Translations under genes and position numbers: made by a program | Notes under the pieces: model-generated | The model's input: only the letters and a program-made list of their open reading frames with translations | Database searches by the model: none | What the model was told of the DNA's origin: nothing | In this document: positions 18,111 through 26,419 of the stretch, one piece after another | Layout: every line of letters starts with the position of its first letter | How positions within the stretch are numbered: the first letter of the stretch is position 1 | From: Methanolobus sp. | GTDB taxonomy: Archaea; Halobacteriota; Methanosarcinia; Methanosarcinales; Methanosarcinaceae | Assembly: GCF_030682845.1 (NCBI RefSeq) | Contig: NZ_JAUXNK010000054.1 | Coordinates: 1 to 41,841, forward strand | Direction: 5' to 3' | Length of the DNA: 41,841 bases

Positions 18111-19174
18111 ATTTTGGGATGATCCTTATCTGGGTAGCCTTCCTCACAGGACTGGGAGCCACAGTATTTTCACTTGCCTATCACCTGAAAGGACGGCACA
18201 CCCACAGCAACCGCTCCAAAAAAATGGAGATGGCATGTGCGGTATCGGCCACACTATCCATAGTGCTGCTCGTTGCACACCTTTTGAGAGTCAATGCATC
18301 CTACTATTATGTTTACAGCCACTCCAGCATGGACCTTGCATGGTATTACAGGATCTCGGCTCTCTGGGCAGGCCAGGAGGGCTCACTACTGCTCTGGGCA
18401 TGGGCAATACTTGCAATACTACTGCTTGTGCAGTACACCGGACAGAGTAAAGAACTCGCAGATACGAAACTGATGAACATCACCAGAATGGTGTCTCTGG
18501 CCATCGCATCGGTCTTCCTGCTGATACTGGTCATCAAGAACCCCTTTGCCACCTACACCATTGCAGGCACAGGTATCGGGATCAATTACTGGGACCCTTT
18601 TGCAACTCTTGTAGAAGTACCCTACGGGCAGGGCATGAACCCTCTGCTGCGCAACCCCTGGATGGCTATACACCCGCCGGTGCTGTTCCTGGGATATGCG
18701 GCTTTCACGATACCCTTTGCAGCAGCCGTTGCTAACCTCCTTATAAAAGATGGCAGATGGACGAACATCGCAAGGGACTGGATGCGTATAGCATGGCTCT
18801 TCCTTACCCTTGGCATCGGACTCGGAGGCTTCTGGGCGTACGAAGTGCTTGGATGGGGAGCATGGTACTGGTCATGGGACCCGGTGGAAACATCATCACT
18901 CATCCCATGGATAACAGCCACTGCGTTCCTGCATGCCAGGACACGCACATCCCACGGAGAATATGGGTTCCTTGCGCCCCTGCTTGCGATGGCATCATTC
19001 ATACTTGTGATATTCGCCACCTTTGTGACCCGCAGCGGCATGTGGGCCTCGGTCCATTCATGGCAGGATTTCAATACAGAAGGAATGGTAATAGCAATAT
19101 TCCTCTTGATCCTGCTGGGAAGCAGCACGTTATTACTGGCAAGGCGTTACTTTGAGGATGAGAATAAGGCTTAA
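18107..19174 (+). CDS. ccmF: CcmF N-terminal half with WWD haem-handling domain
   Basis: A 355-residue polytopic membrane protein with the hallmark CcmF features: WAGQEGSLLLW (88-97), IHPPVLFLGYAAF with a haem-ligand type His189, the tryptophan-rich WWD segment GWGAWYWSWDPVE (249-261), and GMWASVHSW with His317. The WWD domain presents haem at the outer membrane face. At 355 residues it stops about where bacterial CcmF (around 650) continues into the part coded by the preceding gene; together they give 673. GAGG precedes the ATG, which overlaps the upstream stop. No ccmA, B, C or E is present in the window. Confidence 0.9.
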   Translation: MNFGMILIWVAFLTGLGATVFSLAYHLKGRHTHSNRSKKMEMACAVSATLSIVLLVAHLLRVNASYYYVYSHSSMDLAWYYRISALWAGQEGSLLLWAWAILAILLLVQYTGQSKELADTKLMNITRMVSLAIASVFLLILVIKNPFATYTIAGTGIGINYWDPFATLVEVPYGQGMNPLLRNPWMAIHPPVLFLGYAAFTIPFAAAVANLLIKDGRWTNIARDWMRIAWLFLTLGIGLGGFWAYEVLGWGAWYWSWDPVETSSLIPWITATAFLHARTRTSHGEYGFLAPLLAMASFILVIFATFVTRSGMWASVHSWQDFNTEGMVIAIFLLILLGSSTLLLARRYFEDENKA

Positions 19175-19206
19175 GCCCACTATTTTTCAATCCCGGGAAA
19201 CGCCTG

Positions 19207-19539
19207 TTATTCTTCCATGAAGGTCACGGTCTTCAGGCTGCCGTTCTCTTCAATGAGCAACTCTATCTTCCTTTCTGCTTTTGATAACTTCCTGTTGCAT
19301 ATACGGGCAAGTTTCATGCCTCTTTCAAACAGTTCCAGGCTTTCGTCCAGAAGCAGCTGGCCTCTTTCGAGCCTGTCCACCAGGGCTTCAAGCTCATCCA
19401 GGGATTCCTCGAAGCTTGTTTCATCTTCGCAGGCTTCATTATCCATATTAGCAGCTTGATTTCTCTTATCAGCATTAATCACGTCCTGATTCCCCGCAAC
19501 TTTCTTCTTCCCGGCACTCTCGCCAATACCTTTACTCAT
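19207..19539 (-). CDS. xseB: Exodeoxyribonuclease VII small subunit
   Basis: A 110-residue protein whose C-terminal 70 residues are the XseB core: SFEESLDELEALVDRLERG, then LDESLELFERGMKLAR, a two-helix hairpin that coats the large subunit. The first 40 residues are a polar, low-complexity extension that is absent from typical 75-85 residue bacterial proteins. The start is firm because GGAGGG lies 8 nt upstream. With XseA it degrades single-stranded DNA to oligonucleotides. It lies 28 nt downstream of xseA and is cotranscribed. Exonuclease VII is mainly bacterial and was probably acquired by methanogens. Confidence 0.92.
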   Translation of the reverse strand: MSKGIGESAGKKKVAGNQDVINADKRNQAANMDNEACEDETSFEESLDELEALVDRLERGQLLLDESLELFERGMKLARICNRKLSKAERKIELLIEENGSLKTVTFMEE

Positions 19540-19567
19540 GATTATTTCCCTCCGTCCTATGTTCCCC

Positions 19568-20776
19568 TTATTCCGGTATTACGCTTTTTGACACATCTTT
19601 CACACTACACATGATAGTACCATCCTTTACCTTAAGACTGAGATCGTCTCCCGTATTGACATCGTACACGCCACGAACGGGCCTGCTCCCGTCAGCCATC
19701 ATCGCAATGCAGTACCCACGTTCCAGAGTGCTCAGGGGACTTACCGCATTCAACCGGCCTGCCAGACCACTCAAGGAAGTGCGCTTGGATTCCATTACCC
19801 TTCCCGCATGGCGCTCCAGCCTGATGTTCAGCTCATCCACCCTCTGATAGTTCTGGCGCAGGAATTCATTGAGCTTTTCAGGACCAATCCTGCCGGAGAG
19901 GTGATCAAGCCTGTCAGAAAGTTCAGACATGTAATGTATTGCAGCCTTCCCCATACGTACCGACAGGGAGAGTATATGCCTTTTCAGGTCTAAACTGTCC
20001 GGAACTGCCAGCTCAGCCGCGGCTGATGGCGTGGGAGCCCGCATATCTGCCGTAAAATCAGCTATTGTATAATCGGTCTCATGCCCCACGGCCGATATCA
20101 CAGGAACCCTTGATTCGAATATTGCCCTTGCAACAATTTCTTCATTGAATGACCAGAGGTCCTCCAGCGAGCCTCCTCCCCTGCCTACGATGATGACATC
20201 GACATCCGCCCTGTTGAGGTGCTCAAGGGCTTTTACAATGCTTGGCGCAGACATCTCCCCCTGCACGACAGCAGGGGCCAGCAGCACATCCACAGGATAC
20301 CTGCGTCCAAGCACATGCAGGATATCATGGATCGCTGCACCTGTGGGAGAAGTGGCAACACCTATCCTTTGCGGGAATCTCGGAACTGGCCTCTTGCGTG
20401 ACCTGTCGAACAGCCCTTCAGCCTCCAGCTTTGCCCGCAGTTGCTCGTAGGCCTTGTACAGTTCGCCTATACCGTCCGGCCTCATATCAAGTATATGGAG
20501 CTGATACTGTCCGCGAACCGTATAAACGTCCAGCGAGCCAAATATGAGGACTTTCATGGAGGATTCCGGTTCGAACTTGAGCGACCTGTTGGTCGACCTG
20601 AAGCTGACACAGCTTATCTGGCTGCCTTTGTCCTTCAGGGTGAAATAGTAATGGCCGGAACTATGTTTTGTGAGGTTTGATATCTCCCCGCGCACCCAGA
20701 CCTGGTTGAGCAGGGGATCCTGGCACAGTAACTGTTTGATATGGTCGTTCAGTTGTGAAACAGTATAGATTCCCAT
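19568..20776 (-). CDS. xseA: Exodeoxyribonuclease VII large subunit
   Basis: A 402-residue nuclease subunit. The N-terminal OB-fold is seen as VWVRGEISNLTKHSSGHYYFTLKD (positions 27-50 in part). The catalytic domain follows with RIGVATSPTGAAIHD, IIVGRGGGSLEDLWSFNEE and SAVGHETDYTIADF, all conserved in XseA. A long coiled-coil region and the C-terminal segment LERGYCIAM complete it. It forms the metal-independent single-strand exonuclease with XseB. GGGAGA precedes the ATG. It is divergent from the pilus ATPase, with 212 nt between. Confidence 0.96.
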   Translation of the reverse strand: MGIYTVSQLNDHIKQLLCQDPLLNQVWVRGEISNLTKHSSGHYYFTLKDKGSQISCVSFRSTNRSLKFEPESSMKVLIFGSLDVYTVRGQYQLHILDMRPDGIGELYKAYEQLRAKLEAEGLFDRSRKRPVPRFPQRIGVATSPTGAAIHDILHVLGRRYPVDVLLAPAVVQGEMSAPSIVKALEHLNRADVDVIIVGRGGGSLEDLWSFNEEIVARAIFESRVPVISAVGHETDYTIADFTADMRAPTPSAAAELAVPDSLDLKRHILSLSVRMGKAAIHYMSELSDRLDHLSGRIGPEKLNEFLRQNYQRVDELNIRLERHAGRVMESKRTSLSGLAGRLNAVSPLSTLERGYCIAMMADGSRPVRGVYDVNTGDDLSLKVKDGTIMCSVKDVSKSVIPE

Positions 20777-20929
20777 AGTTATCTCCCGGCCTTTATGAGA
20801 ACGCTTTGCTGGTATTATATCATAAAGGAAGTCGTGTGAAAGTATTATGCCAACTTTTATATTACTATTCCCGACACGATTACTTTTAAAATATTAGTAC
20901 ACTAAGAAAATTTATCTGCAGATTTATTT

Positions 20930-20945
20930 CGAAATGTTTTAATAG
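20930..20945 (+). promoter_or_regulatory. BRE/TATA element of the pilus motor operon
   Basis: CGAAATGTTTTAATAG combines a purine-rich BRE-like box with a T/A element. Transcription would start near 20965, giving a leader of about 20-25 nt that includes the GAGGAGA ribosome binding site. Confidence 0.4.
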
Positions 20946-20988
20946 TTAGTCAAATTCCTTTCTAAAATATCCAAAGAGGAGAGACGAT

Positions 20989-23568
20989 TTGACCAAAACG
21001 AAAGCAAGACCGGATATTTACCTTGGGGAAGAGCAAGGACTGCATGATATCAGGGCAATCAATGCAGAAGAGTTACACAAAGAGGAAAATATAGAAAACA
21101 GCACCCTTGTGGAAATACACACATATGCACCCAAAAGCGGGTTCATCCGCAAGGTAAGGGCTACAAGTACATGGTGTTCTCTCTTGATAGACAATATCAT
21201 ATCAGGGATATCCCTCCTGAATAAGAGCAGTGAGAACGAAGAGACGCTCTGTCCCTACAAAATGAGGTCCTCAAAAAAACACGGGATAATAACTGTGAAC
21301 TGCAAAGAGTGCTCCCATGGGTCCACATTCCAGAGCCCGGTCTGCAGAAAGAATGTCTTCAACATACTCCTCAGAGAACCCGTAATTGACAGGCTTGTTC
21401 TCTCAAACCTATATGAGAGGGACTATGAAGGAAAAACTCTTGCAATTATCTACATGATGGCACATCTCCACGACCGCCTGAGCTCTTATTCCACTGCAAG
21501 GTTAACACATGAGGATTGCACCTACAGGGAATGCAGGAAATGTGCATCCATCCGTCAGCAATTGATAGAGGATATCATTATAAAATCCGGGCAGGACCCT
21601 TTGAAGGCCTGTTCTATGATCAACCGGTACTGCGATCCGTACAGTCTTGGAGATATGAGAGCAGGAGAATACGAGGAATGTGAAAAATGTCTTCAGGATT
21701 TCATGAGCATCCTTCAGGAGATGTCAACTTACTCTCTCGACATAAAAAGATCCTTGCACACTAAAGTTACAGGGCCTTCCGATGGTGTTGAAGATGCAGA
21801 TTACGAAGTATACCTGAGATCGTATGTCAGACCGCCCTTTTCCACTTCACGCATATACATCGAGCCTCCGGACAATACGGTCTTCCTTGAGTGCTACGAC
21901 ATTGATCACATGAACGAAAGGTCACTTCCCGTATCTATCTACCAGCTGACCGACCGGCCGGAGAAGATGTATGTCATAAACCCTGCGGAGTATTGCCTTG
22001 AAGCAGATGAGCTGGAGATCATTGAAACCGTGAGAAAGAAGATGATCAGGCATCGTCCCAAAGACCTGCAGTTCGCAAACCCCTCCAGCTCAAGGAACTA
22101 TTTCAAGCTCCTGGGAAAACGCCTGTTACTGGAAGAGGCTGAACTTCGGAGAATGGCACTGGAACCTTCGAAAGTTAAACTTTACACAGACATCCTCGCC
22201 AAGTACACAACCGGCCTTGGCATACTTGAGGACCTGCTCTCTGATGAAAGGATCACGGACGTGTATGTCAATGCACCGGCTGACAGGAACCCTGTGCATG
22301 TTGTGCTGGACGGGGAAGAGTGCGTCACCAATATTTTCCTGTCCCAGGATGACATGGACTCGATGGTATCCAGGCTCCGGTCGATAAGCGGTCGCCCCTT
22401 TGGGGAAGCCACCCCTGTGCTTGAGATGTTCCTGAAGGAATATAAAGTGCGTGTGTCGGTCATCGGGGATCCCCTCAGTGCAAAAGGAATAGCCTATGCT
22501 TTCCGGAAGCACGCAAAGGACCCATGGACGCTTCCAAAACTCATCAACACCGGTTCCATATCCCCGCTGGCTGCGGGGCTGCTGAGCTTTATCATGGATG
22601 GACAGGCCTCTGTACTTGTTGCTGGTGGTGTGGGAGCCGGCAAGACATCCCTGCTGAGCGCCATGCTGCTGGAGATACCCCAGAAGTACAGAATACTCAC
22701 CATAGAGGATACACCGGAAATACCAATCGAACAGCTTCAGGAGATGGGGTGGAAGGTGCAGGGACTTAACTCACAATCGGCCATCATAAAATATGGCATC
22801 GAAATAGAGCCTTCAATGGCACTGAGGGCTTCCCTGAGGCTTGGGAGCTCATCCCTTGTAATGGGAGAGGTCAGGGGTCCCGAGGTTTCGGTCCTTTACG
22901 AAGCCATGCAGGTTGGAGCCGCCGGTAATTCGGTCATAGGCACTATCCACGGCTCATCAACGCGTTCGGTCTACGAGCGCATAGTGCATACACTTGGCGT
23001 CCCGCCTGCATCTTTCAAGTCAACGGATGCAGTTATAGTTTGTAGCAATACCAGAATCGAGGGAAGCATGGTTTCAAAGCGCAGGGTTATCCAGATAGCC
23101 GAGGTCAACGAGAATTGGGACCCCCGGGACACCGACACAGTGTTCTCTGATGTACTGAAATATAACGCATCCATTGATACTCTGGTACCGGCTGATATAA
23201 TGGACAGGGGACAGTCGGTGCTCATCAGCAAGATAGCAGGCAAATGGGGCATGAGCATCGACCAGGCCTCCCAGAATATACGCCTGAGAGCAAAGATCAA
23301 GGAGAAAATGGCGGATTACGGCAAGAAGGATGCATTCTTTGTGGAATCAGTCACTGTAGGCACAGCAAACAATATGTTCTGGCTGCTAACAGAAGAAGAG
23401 AAAAGCTCTCAGGGAGGATCTGATCCGGAGAGGATCTACAGGAGATGGTCGGAGTGGTTTGAGGATTTCGCATCAAAGCACTCACCCCAATTTGCGCAGC
23501 ATACGCATGAATTTCCTGTCACGGACGAAAACGCCCTGATAACAGCAGGTGGTTTCTCTGAGCAATGA
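20989..23568 (+). CDS. Archaeal type IV pilus-like secretion ATPase (GspE/TadA family)
   Basis: An 859-residue ATPase expected to power pilus or pseudopilus assembly at the inner face of the membrane. The catalytic core spans roughly residues 390-690, with ERITDVYVNAPADRN, Walker A AGGVGAGKTS (about 544-553), the Asp box EDTPEIPI, Walker B SSLVMGEVRG (about 620) and the His box GTIHGSS (about 650). The first 300 residues are unusual: they contain cysteine clusters (NCKECSHG, DCTYRECRKC, ECEKC) that look like metal sites, and the protein is far longer than FlaI-type ATPases. The start codon is TTG with GAGGAGA 6 nt upstream. It overlaps the membrane-platform gene. Pilin, prepilin peptidase and archaellum genes are absent nearby. 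Confidence 0.88.
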   Translation: MTKTKARPDIYLGEEQGLHDIRAINAEELHKEENIENSTLVEIHTYAPKSGFIRKVRATSTWCSLLIDNIISGISLLNKSSENEETLCPYKMRSSKKHGIITVNCKECSHGSTFQSPVCRKNVFNILLREPVIDRLVLSNLYERDYEGKTLAIIYMMAHLHDRLSSYSTARLTHEDCTYRECRKCASIRQQLIEDIIIKSGQDPLKACSMINRYCDPYSLGDMRAGEYEECEKCLQDFMSILQEMSTYSLDIKRSLHTKVTGPSDGVEDADYEVYLRSYVRPPFSTSRIYIEPPDNTVFLECYDIDHMNERSLPVSIYQLTDRPEKMYVINPAEYCLEADELEIIETVRKKMIRHRPKDLQFANPSSSRNYFKLLGKRLLLEEAELRRMALEPSKVKLYTDILAKYTTGLGILEDLLSDERITDVYVNAPADRNPVHVVLDGEECVTNIFLSQDDMDSMVSRLRSISGRPFGEATPVLEMFLKEYKVRVSVIGDPLSAKGIAYAFRKHAKDPWTLPKLINTGSISPLAAGLLSFIMDGQASVLVAGGVGAGKTSLLSAMLLEIPQKYRILTIEDTPEIPIEQLQEMGWKVQGLNSQSAIIKYGIEIEPSMALRASLRLGSSSLVMGEVRGPEVSVLYEAMQVGAAGNSVIGTIHGSSTRSVYERIVHTLGVPPASFKSTDAVIVCSNTRIEGSMVSKRRVIQIAEVNENWDPRDTDTVFSDVLKYNASIDTLVPADIMDRGQSVLISKIAGKWGMSIDQASQNIRLRAKIKEKMADYGKKDAFFVESVTVGTANNMFWLLTEEEKSSQGGSDPERIYRRWSEWFEDFASKHSPQFAQHTHEFPVTDENALITAGGFSEQ

Positions 23569-25498
23569 AGAGAACTGGTATTACCACGGCTGCAAGTTCA
23601 CATTCAGGAACTTTAGCTGGCTCCTGTGGAACCCTGCTTCCTTTAGAAAGAAAGCAGATAAGGCTGTAAGCGAAGAATACAGGGATTCGCTTGTATATAC
23701 GGGACTTGATCTGGAACCTTATGAAACTGCATTCTTCGCGTATACAGTATCAGGTTTTATGTTCCTTTGCTTCCTCATTGCTGATTTTATCATATTCAGG
23801 CTTACCAGCTTTGAGGCTGCCACGCTCAAGATAACCGTGGCCATAAGCCTTATTCTCCCCCTTCTTACGCTGATATACCTCAGCGAGTACCTCAAAATAT
23901 ACTCCAGGTGGATGAAGGTCCGCTCCCTTGGAGATATGCCCGAGATCCTGAGCTATATAGTCATGTCAATGAAGCTTGTCCCTAACATGGAAGTAGCTAT
24001 CCGGTTTGCTGGCGAGAGCTCGGACAGGCCTCTGGCAAAGGATCTGAGAAAGATGCTATGGAACCTTCATGTTAGGGAATACAGGGGAATGGATGATGCC
24101 ACACTGGAATTTGCTAACATATGGGGCAAGAACAGTGAGTATTTCAAACGGGCCCTGCACCTTATCAAGAGCTCGACCAGTGAACCGGACGAAGCCCAGA
24201 GGGTGATCACCCTGAACAGGGCCCTTGACATAGTGCTGGAGAACACAAAGAGACTGATGGAGAACTTTGCATCAAAGCTGAAAAGCCCTACATACATCCT
24301 GTACTCCATATTCATCCTTATCCCTCTTGCACTGGTCGCCCTCATGCCTGCGATAACCGTGGTAGGCATCCGCTTTGGCATAGGCACTCTTGTTGCATTG
24401 TATAACATAATCCTGCCGCTGGCGACATTTGCCTACGCGGAATATATCCTCATGCAGAGGCCTGCCACGTTTGTTCCACAGAATATCCCCGACAGTCACC
24501 CGCAACTGACGGGCATAAAGAAGAAAAAGGCGACTGCTGCGATGATATCTACGGTTCTGGGCATTGGAATAATCTTCCTTGGCTATGTATGGATGGTCCT
24601 GGGAAATCCCGGCAACATCATATCAACCGCAACGCTTGAGGGCGTCCTGCCTCCGGGACTGCTTATCCTGTGGGGGCTGGTCTTTGCAATTGCATTCTAC
24701 CTGAACATGAGTTATACACCCTACAAGAAGATACGTGACGAGATTAAGAGGATGGAAATAGAATTCTCAGATGCCCTTTTTGTACTGGGCAGAAGAATAT
24801 CTGAGGGCAGGGCCACCGAGGAGGCATTTATGCATGCGGCATCGACCATGCAGGGATCACAGATAGCCGGAGCATTTGAAAGGATATCCCTGAACCTGCT
24901 GAGCATCAGGGCGGATATCATGACAGCCATCTTTGACGATGAGTTTGGAGCATTCAAGGATATTTACTCTGACAGGATACGGACCACCATGAAGCTCTTT
25001 GTAGAGAGCGCACACAAAAGCCATGAGGCGGCAGGCGTGGCCATTGTCAAGCTTGCAGACCACCTCAAGGAACTGCAGGATGTCGAGCAGAACATTAAGA
25101 GGTCGCTATATGACATGACATCCACAATGCGCTCAACAGCAGCCATCTTCGCACCCCTGATAGCAGGAGTCACCATGGCCCTGTCTGAGGTCATTGCAAA
25201 GATACTTCAGAACATATCCCACAGCATGGCGAACCTTCCGGCAAATATGATACCTGGACCAGGACAGATATCCCCGGCAGACCTTGAGCAGTCCATCCCG
25301 TCTGACCTGTTCATGCTCTCCATAGGCGTATACCTTATCATGATAACGGTAATACTCACCCGTTTCTCAGGCACCATCGAATACGGAGGCGACAGGGCTC
25401 AGCTGATGTACGACCTGGGACAGGTGCTTCCATTATCCATAATCATATTCACTCTTTCAACAGTGGTGTCAAGGGTCATCTTCAGGGGGCTTGTGTAA
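23549..25498 (+). CDS. TadC/FlaJ-like membrane platform protein with two F domains
   Basis: A 649-residue protein with about nine membrane segments and two copies of the type II secretion F-domain pattern: MPEILSYIVMSMKLVPNMEVAIRFAGE in the first half and ALFVLGRRISEGRATEEAF in the second (each quoted in part). It would be the membrane anchor on which the upstream ATPase acts. The GTG start at 23549 overlaps the ATPase gene by 20 nt, so translation is coupled. The double-F-domain form is typical of archaeal pilus systems of unknown substrate rather than archaella. The C-terminus ends in a hydrophobic helix. Confidence 0.85.
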   Translation: MVSLSNEENWYYHGCKFTFRNFSWLLWNPASFRKKADKAVSEEYRDSLVYTGLDLEPYETAFFAYTVSGFMFLCFLIADFIIFRLTSFEAATLKITVAISLILPLLTLIYLSEYLKIYSRWMKVRSLGDMPEILSYIVMSMKLVPNMEVAIRFAGESSDRPLAKDLRKMLWNLHVREYRGMDDATLEFANIWGKNSEYFKRALHLIKSSTSEPDEAQRVITLNRALDIVLENTKRLMENFASKLKSPTYILYSIFILIPLALVALMPAITVVGIRFGIGTLVALYNIILPLATFAYAEYILMQRPATFVPQNIPDSHPQLTGIKKKKATAAMISTVLGIGIIFLGYVWMVLGNPGNIISTATLEGVLPPGLLILWGLVFAIAFYLNMSYTPYKKIRDEIKRMEIEFSDALFVLGRRISEGRATEEAFMHAASTMQGSQIAGAFERISLNLLSIRADIMTAIFDDEFGAFKDIYSDRIRTTMKLFVESAHKSHEAAGVAIVKLADHLKELQDVEQNIKRSLYDMTSTMRSTAAIFAPLIAGVTMALSEVIAKILQNISHSMANLPANMIPGPGQISPADLEQSIPSDLFMLSIGVYLIMITVILTRFSGTIEYGGDRAQLMYDLGQVLPLSIIIFTLSTVVSRVIFRGLV

Positions 25499-25563
25499 TA
25501 TGGCAGAAAGTTCCGTAAAGTTCAATATCCATCGTTCAAATATAGCTCAGGGAGTTGATATCA

Positions 25564-26133
25564 ATGAAAAGATCCATAGGAGCTAAACCATTTGTTTATC
25601 CTGCACCTGCATGGGTGATCGGTACATATGATGCGTTCGGCACCCCGAATGCAGCGACCATTGCATGGGGAGGCATTTCCTGCTCAAGCCCTCCCTGTGT
25701 TAGCATATCCCTTCGGAAAGCGACCTACAGCTACACCAATATTATGGAAAAAGAGGCGTTCACTGTAAACATACCTTCGGAAGAATATGTGAAACACACG
25801 GACTATTGCGGGATGGCAAGCGGAAAGGATGAGAACAAGTTCGAGACTACCGGCCTCACCCCCGTGAAAAGTGACCTGGTGTATGCACCTTACATCCAGG
25901 AATTCCCAATTGTACTTGAATGCAAACTGGTACACAGTTTTGAGATCGGGCTCCATACGCAGTTCATCGGAGAGATCATGGACATCCGGGCAGAGGAATC
26001 CGTGCTGGATGAGAGAGGCGTGCCTGACATAGAAAAGGTGAGACCGATCATATTCGGACCTGAGATCCGGAATTATTACGGAGTTGGCAAAGTACTGGGC
26101 AAGGCTTTCTCAATCGGAAAGGAAATAAAATAG
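25564..26133 (+). CDS. Flavin reductase family protein (flavoredoxin-like)
   Basis: A 189-residue FMN-binding split-barrel protein. ATIAWGGISCSSPPCVSISLRK is the characteristic flavin-binding strand pair (about residues 30-52, quoted here only as a region), followed by FTVNIPSEEYVKHTDYCG, which also marks the family. It probably transfers electrons between a ferredoxin or pyridine nucleotide and an unknown partner. The ATG at 25564 is chosen because GGGAG lies 9 nt upstream, over the TTG at 25555. The stop is TAG, with a second stop five codons later. It converges with the small ferredoxin gene, 11 nt away, and may read through from the pilus operon. Confidence 0.85.
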   Translation: MKRSIGAKPFVYPAPAWVIGTYDAFGTPNAATIAWGGISCSSPPCVSISLRKATYSYTNIMEKEAFTVNIPSEEYVKHTDYCGMASGKDENKFETTGLTPVKSDLVYAPYIQEFPIVLECKLVHSFEIGLHTQFIGEIMDIRAEESVLDERGVPDIEKVRPIIFGPEIRNYYGVGKVLGKAFSIGKEIK

Positions 26134-26144
26134 AGAGTGCAGCT

Positions 26145-26330
26145 TTAATCGATATGTATCAGCGCCTTGTTAGGGCATACTTTAATGCATGCCATGCAGA
26201 GAGTGCATTTACTGTAATCAACCCTTGTAAAGCCATTAACCCTGTAAAGGGCTCCGTAAGGACAGGAATTGTCGCATCTCGAACATTTCCTGCACCCTAT
26301 GACTGCTATGTGTCCCTCCTTTCCGTGCAT
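26145..26330 (-). CDS. Small two-cluster ferredoxin
   Basis: A 61-residue electron carrier with two 4Fe-4S motifs: CRKCSRCDNSCP and CTLCMACIKVCP, both CX2CX2CX3CP. The start is uncertain. The only standard start codon is ATG 26330, but a strong AAGGAGGG site lies inside codons 4-7, five bases before an ATA codon at 26309, where homologous proteins would be expected to begin (AVIGCRKC). The gene may start at ATA, or the message may be almost leaderless from 26330; a TTTAA box near 26358-26362 would allow the latter. It is divergent from the radical SAM gene, which could be its redox partner. Confidence 0.85.
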   Translation of the reverse strand: MHGKEGHIAVIGCRKCSRCDNSCPYGALYRVNGFTRVDYSKCTLCMACIKVCPNKALIHID

Positions 26331-26390
26331 GCGGGAACATATCAGAAGGATGATACATTAAAGTATTGAACCATGTCTGATAACTAAGTC

Positions 26391-26398
26391 TTATATAT
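26391..26398 (+). promoter_or_regulatory. TATA box of the radical SAM gene
   Basis: TTATATAT is centred 25 bp upstream of the ATG at 26420, and no Shine-Dalgarno site lies between them. This points to a leaderless message. Confidence 0.6.
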
Positions 26399-26419
26399 GA
26401 CCAGAGTATAGAGTCCGAA

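Noticed and set aside
25500-25586. A 28-codon plus-strand ORF (MAESSVKFNIHRS) between the TadC-like gene and the flavin reductase
   Set aside because: It has no Shine-Dalgarno site and overlaps the flavin reductase start in another frame. It does not look like a pilin: there is no hydrophobic helix or processing site.
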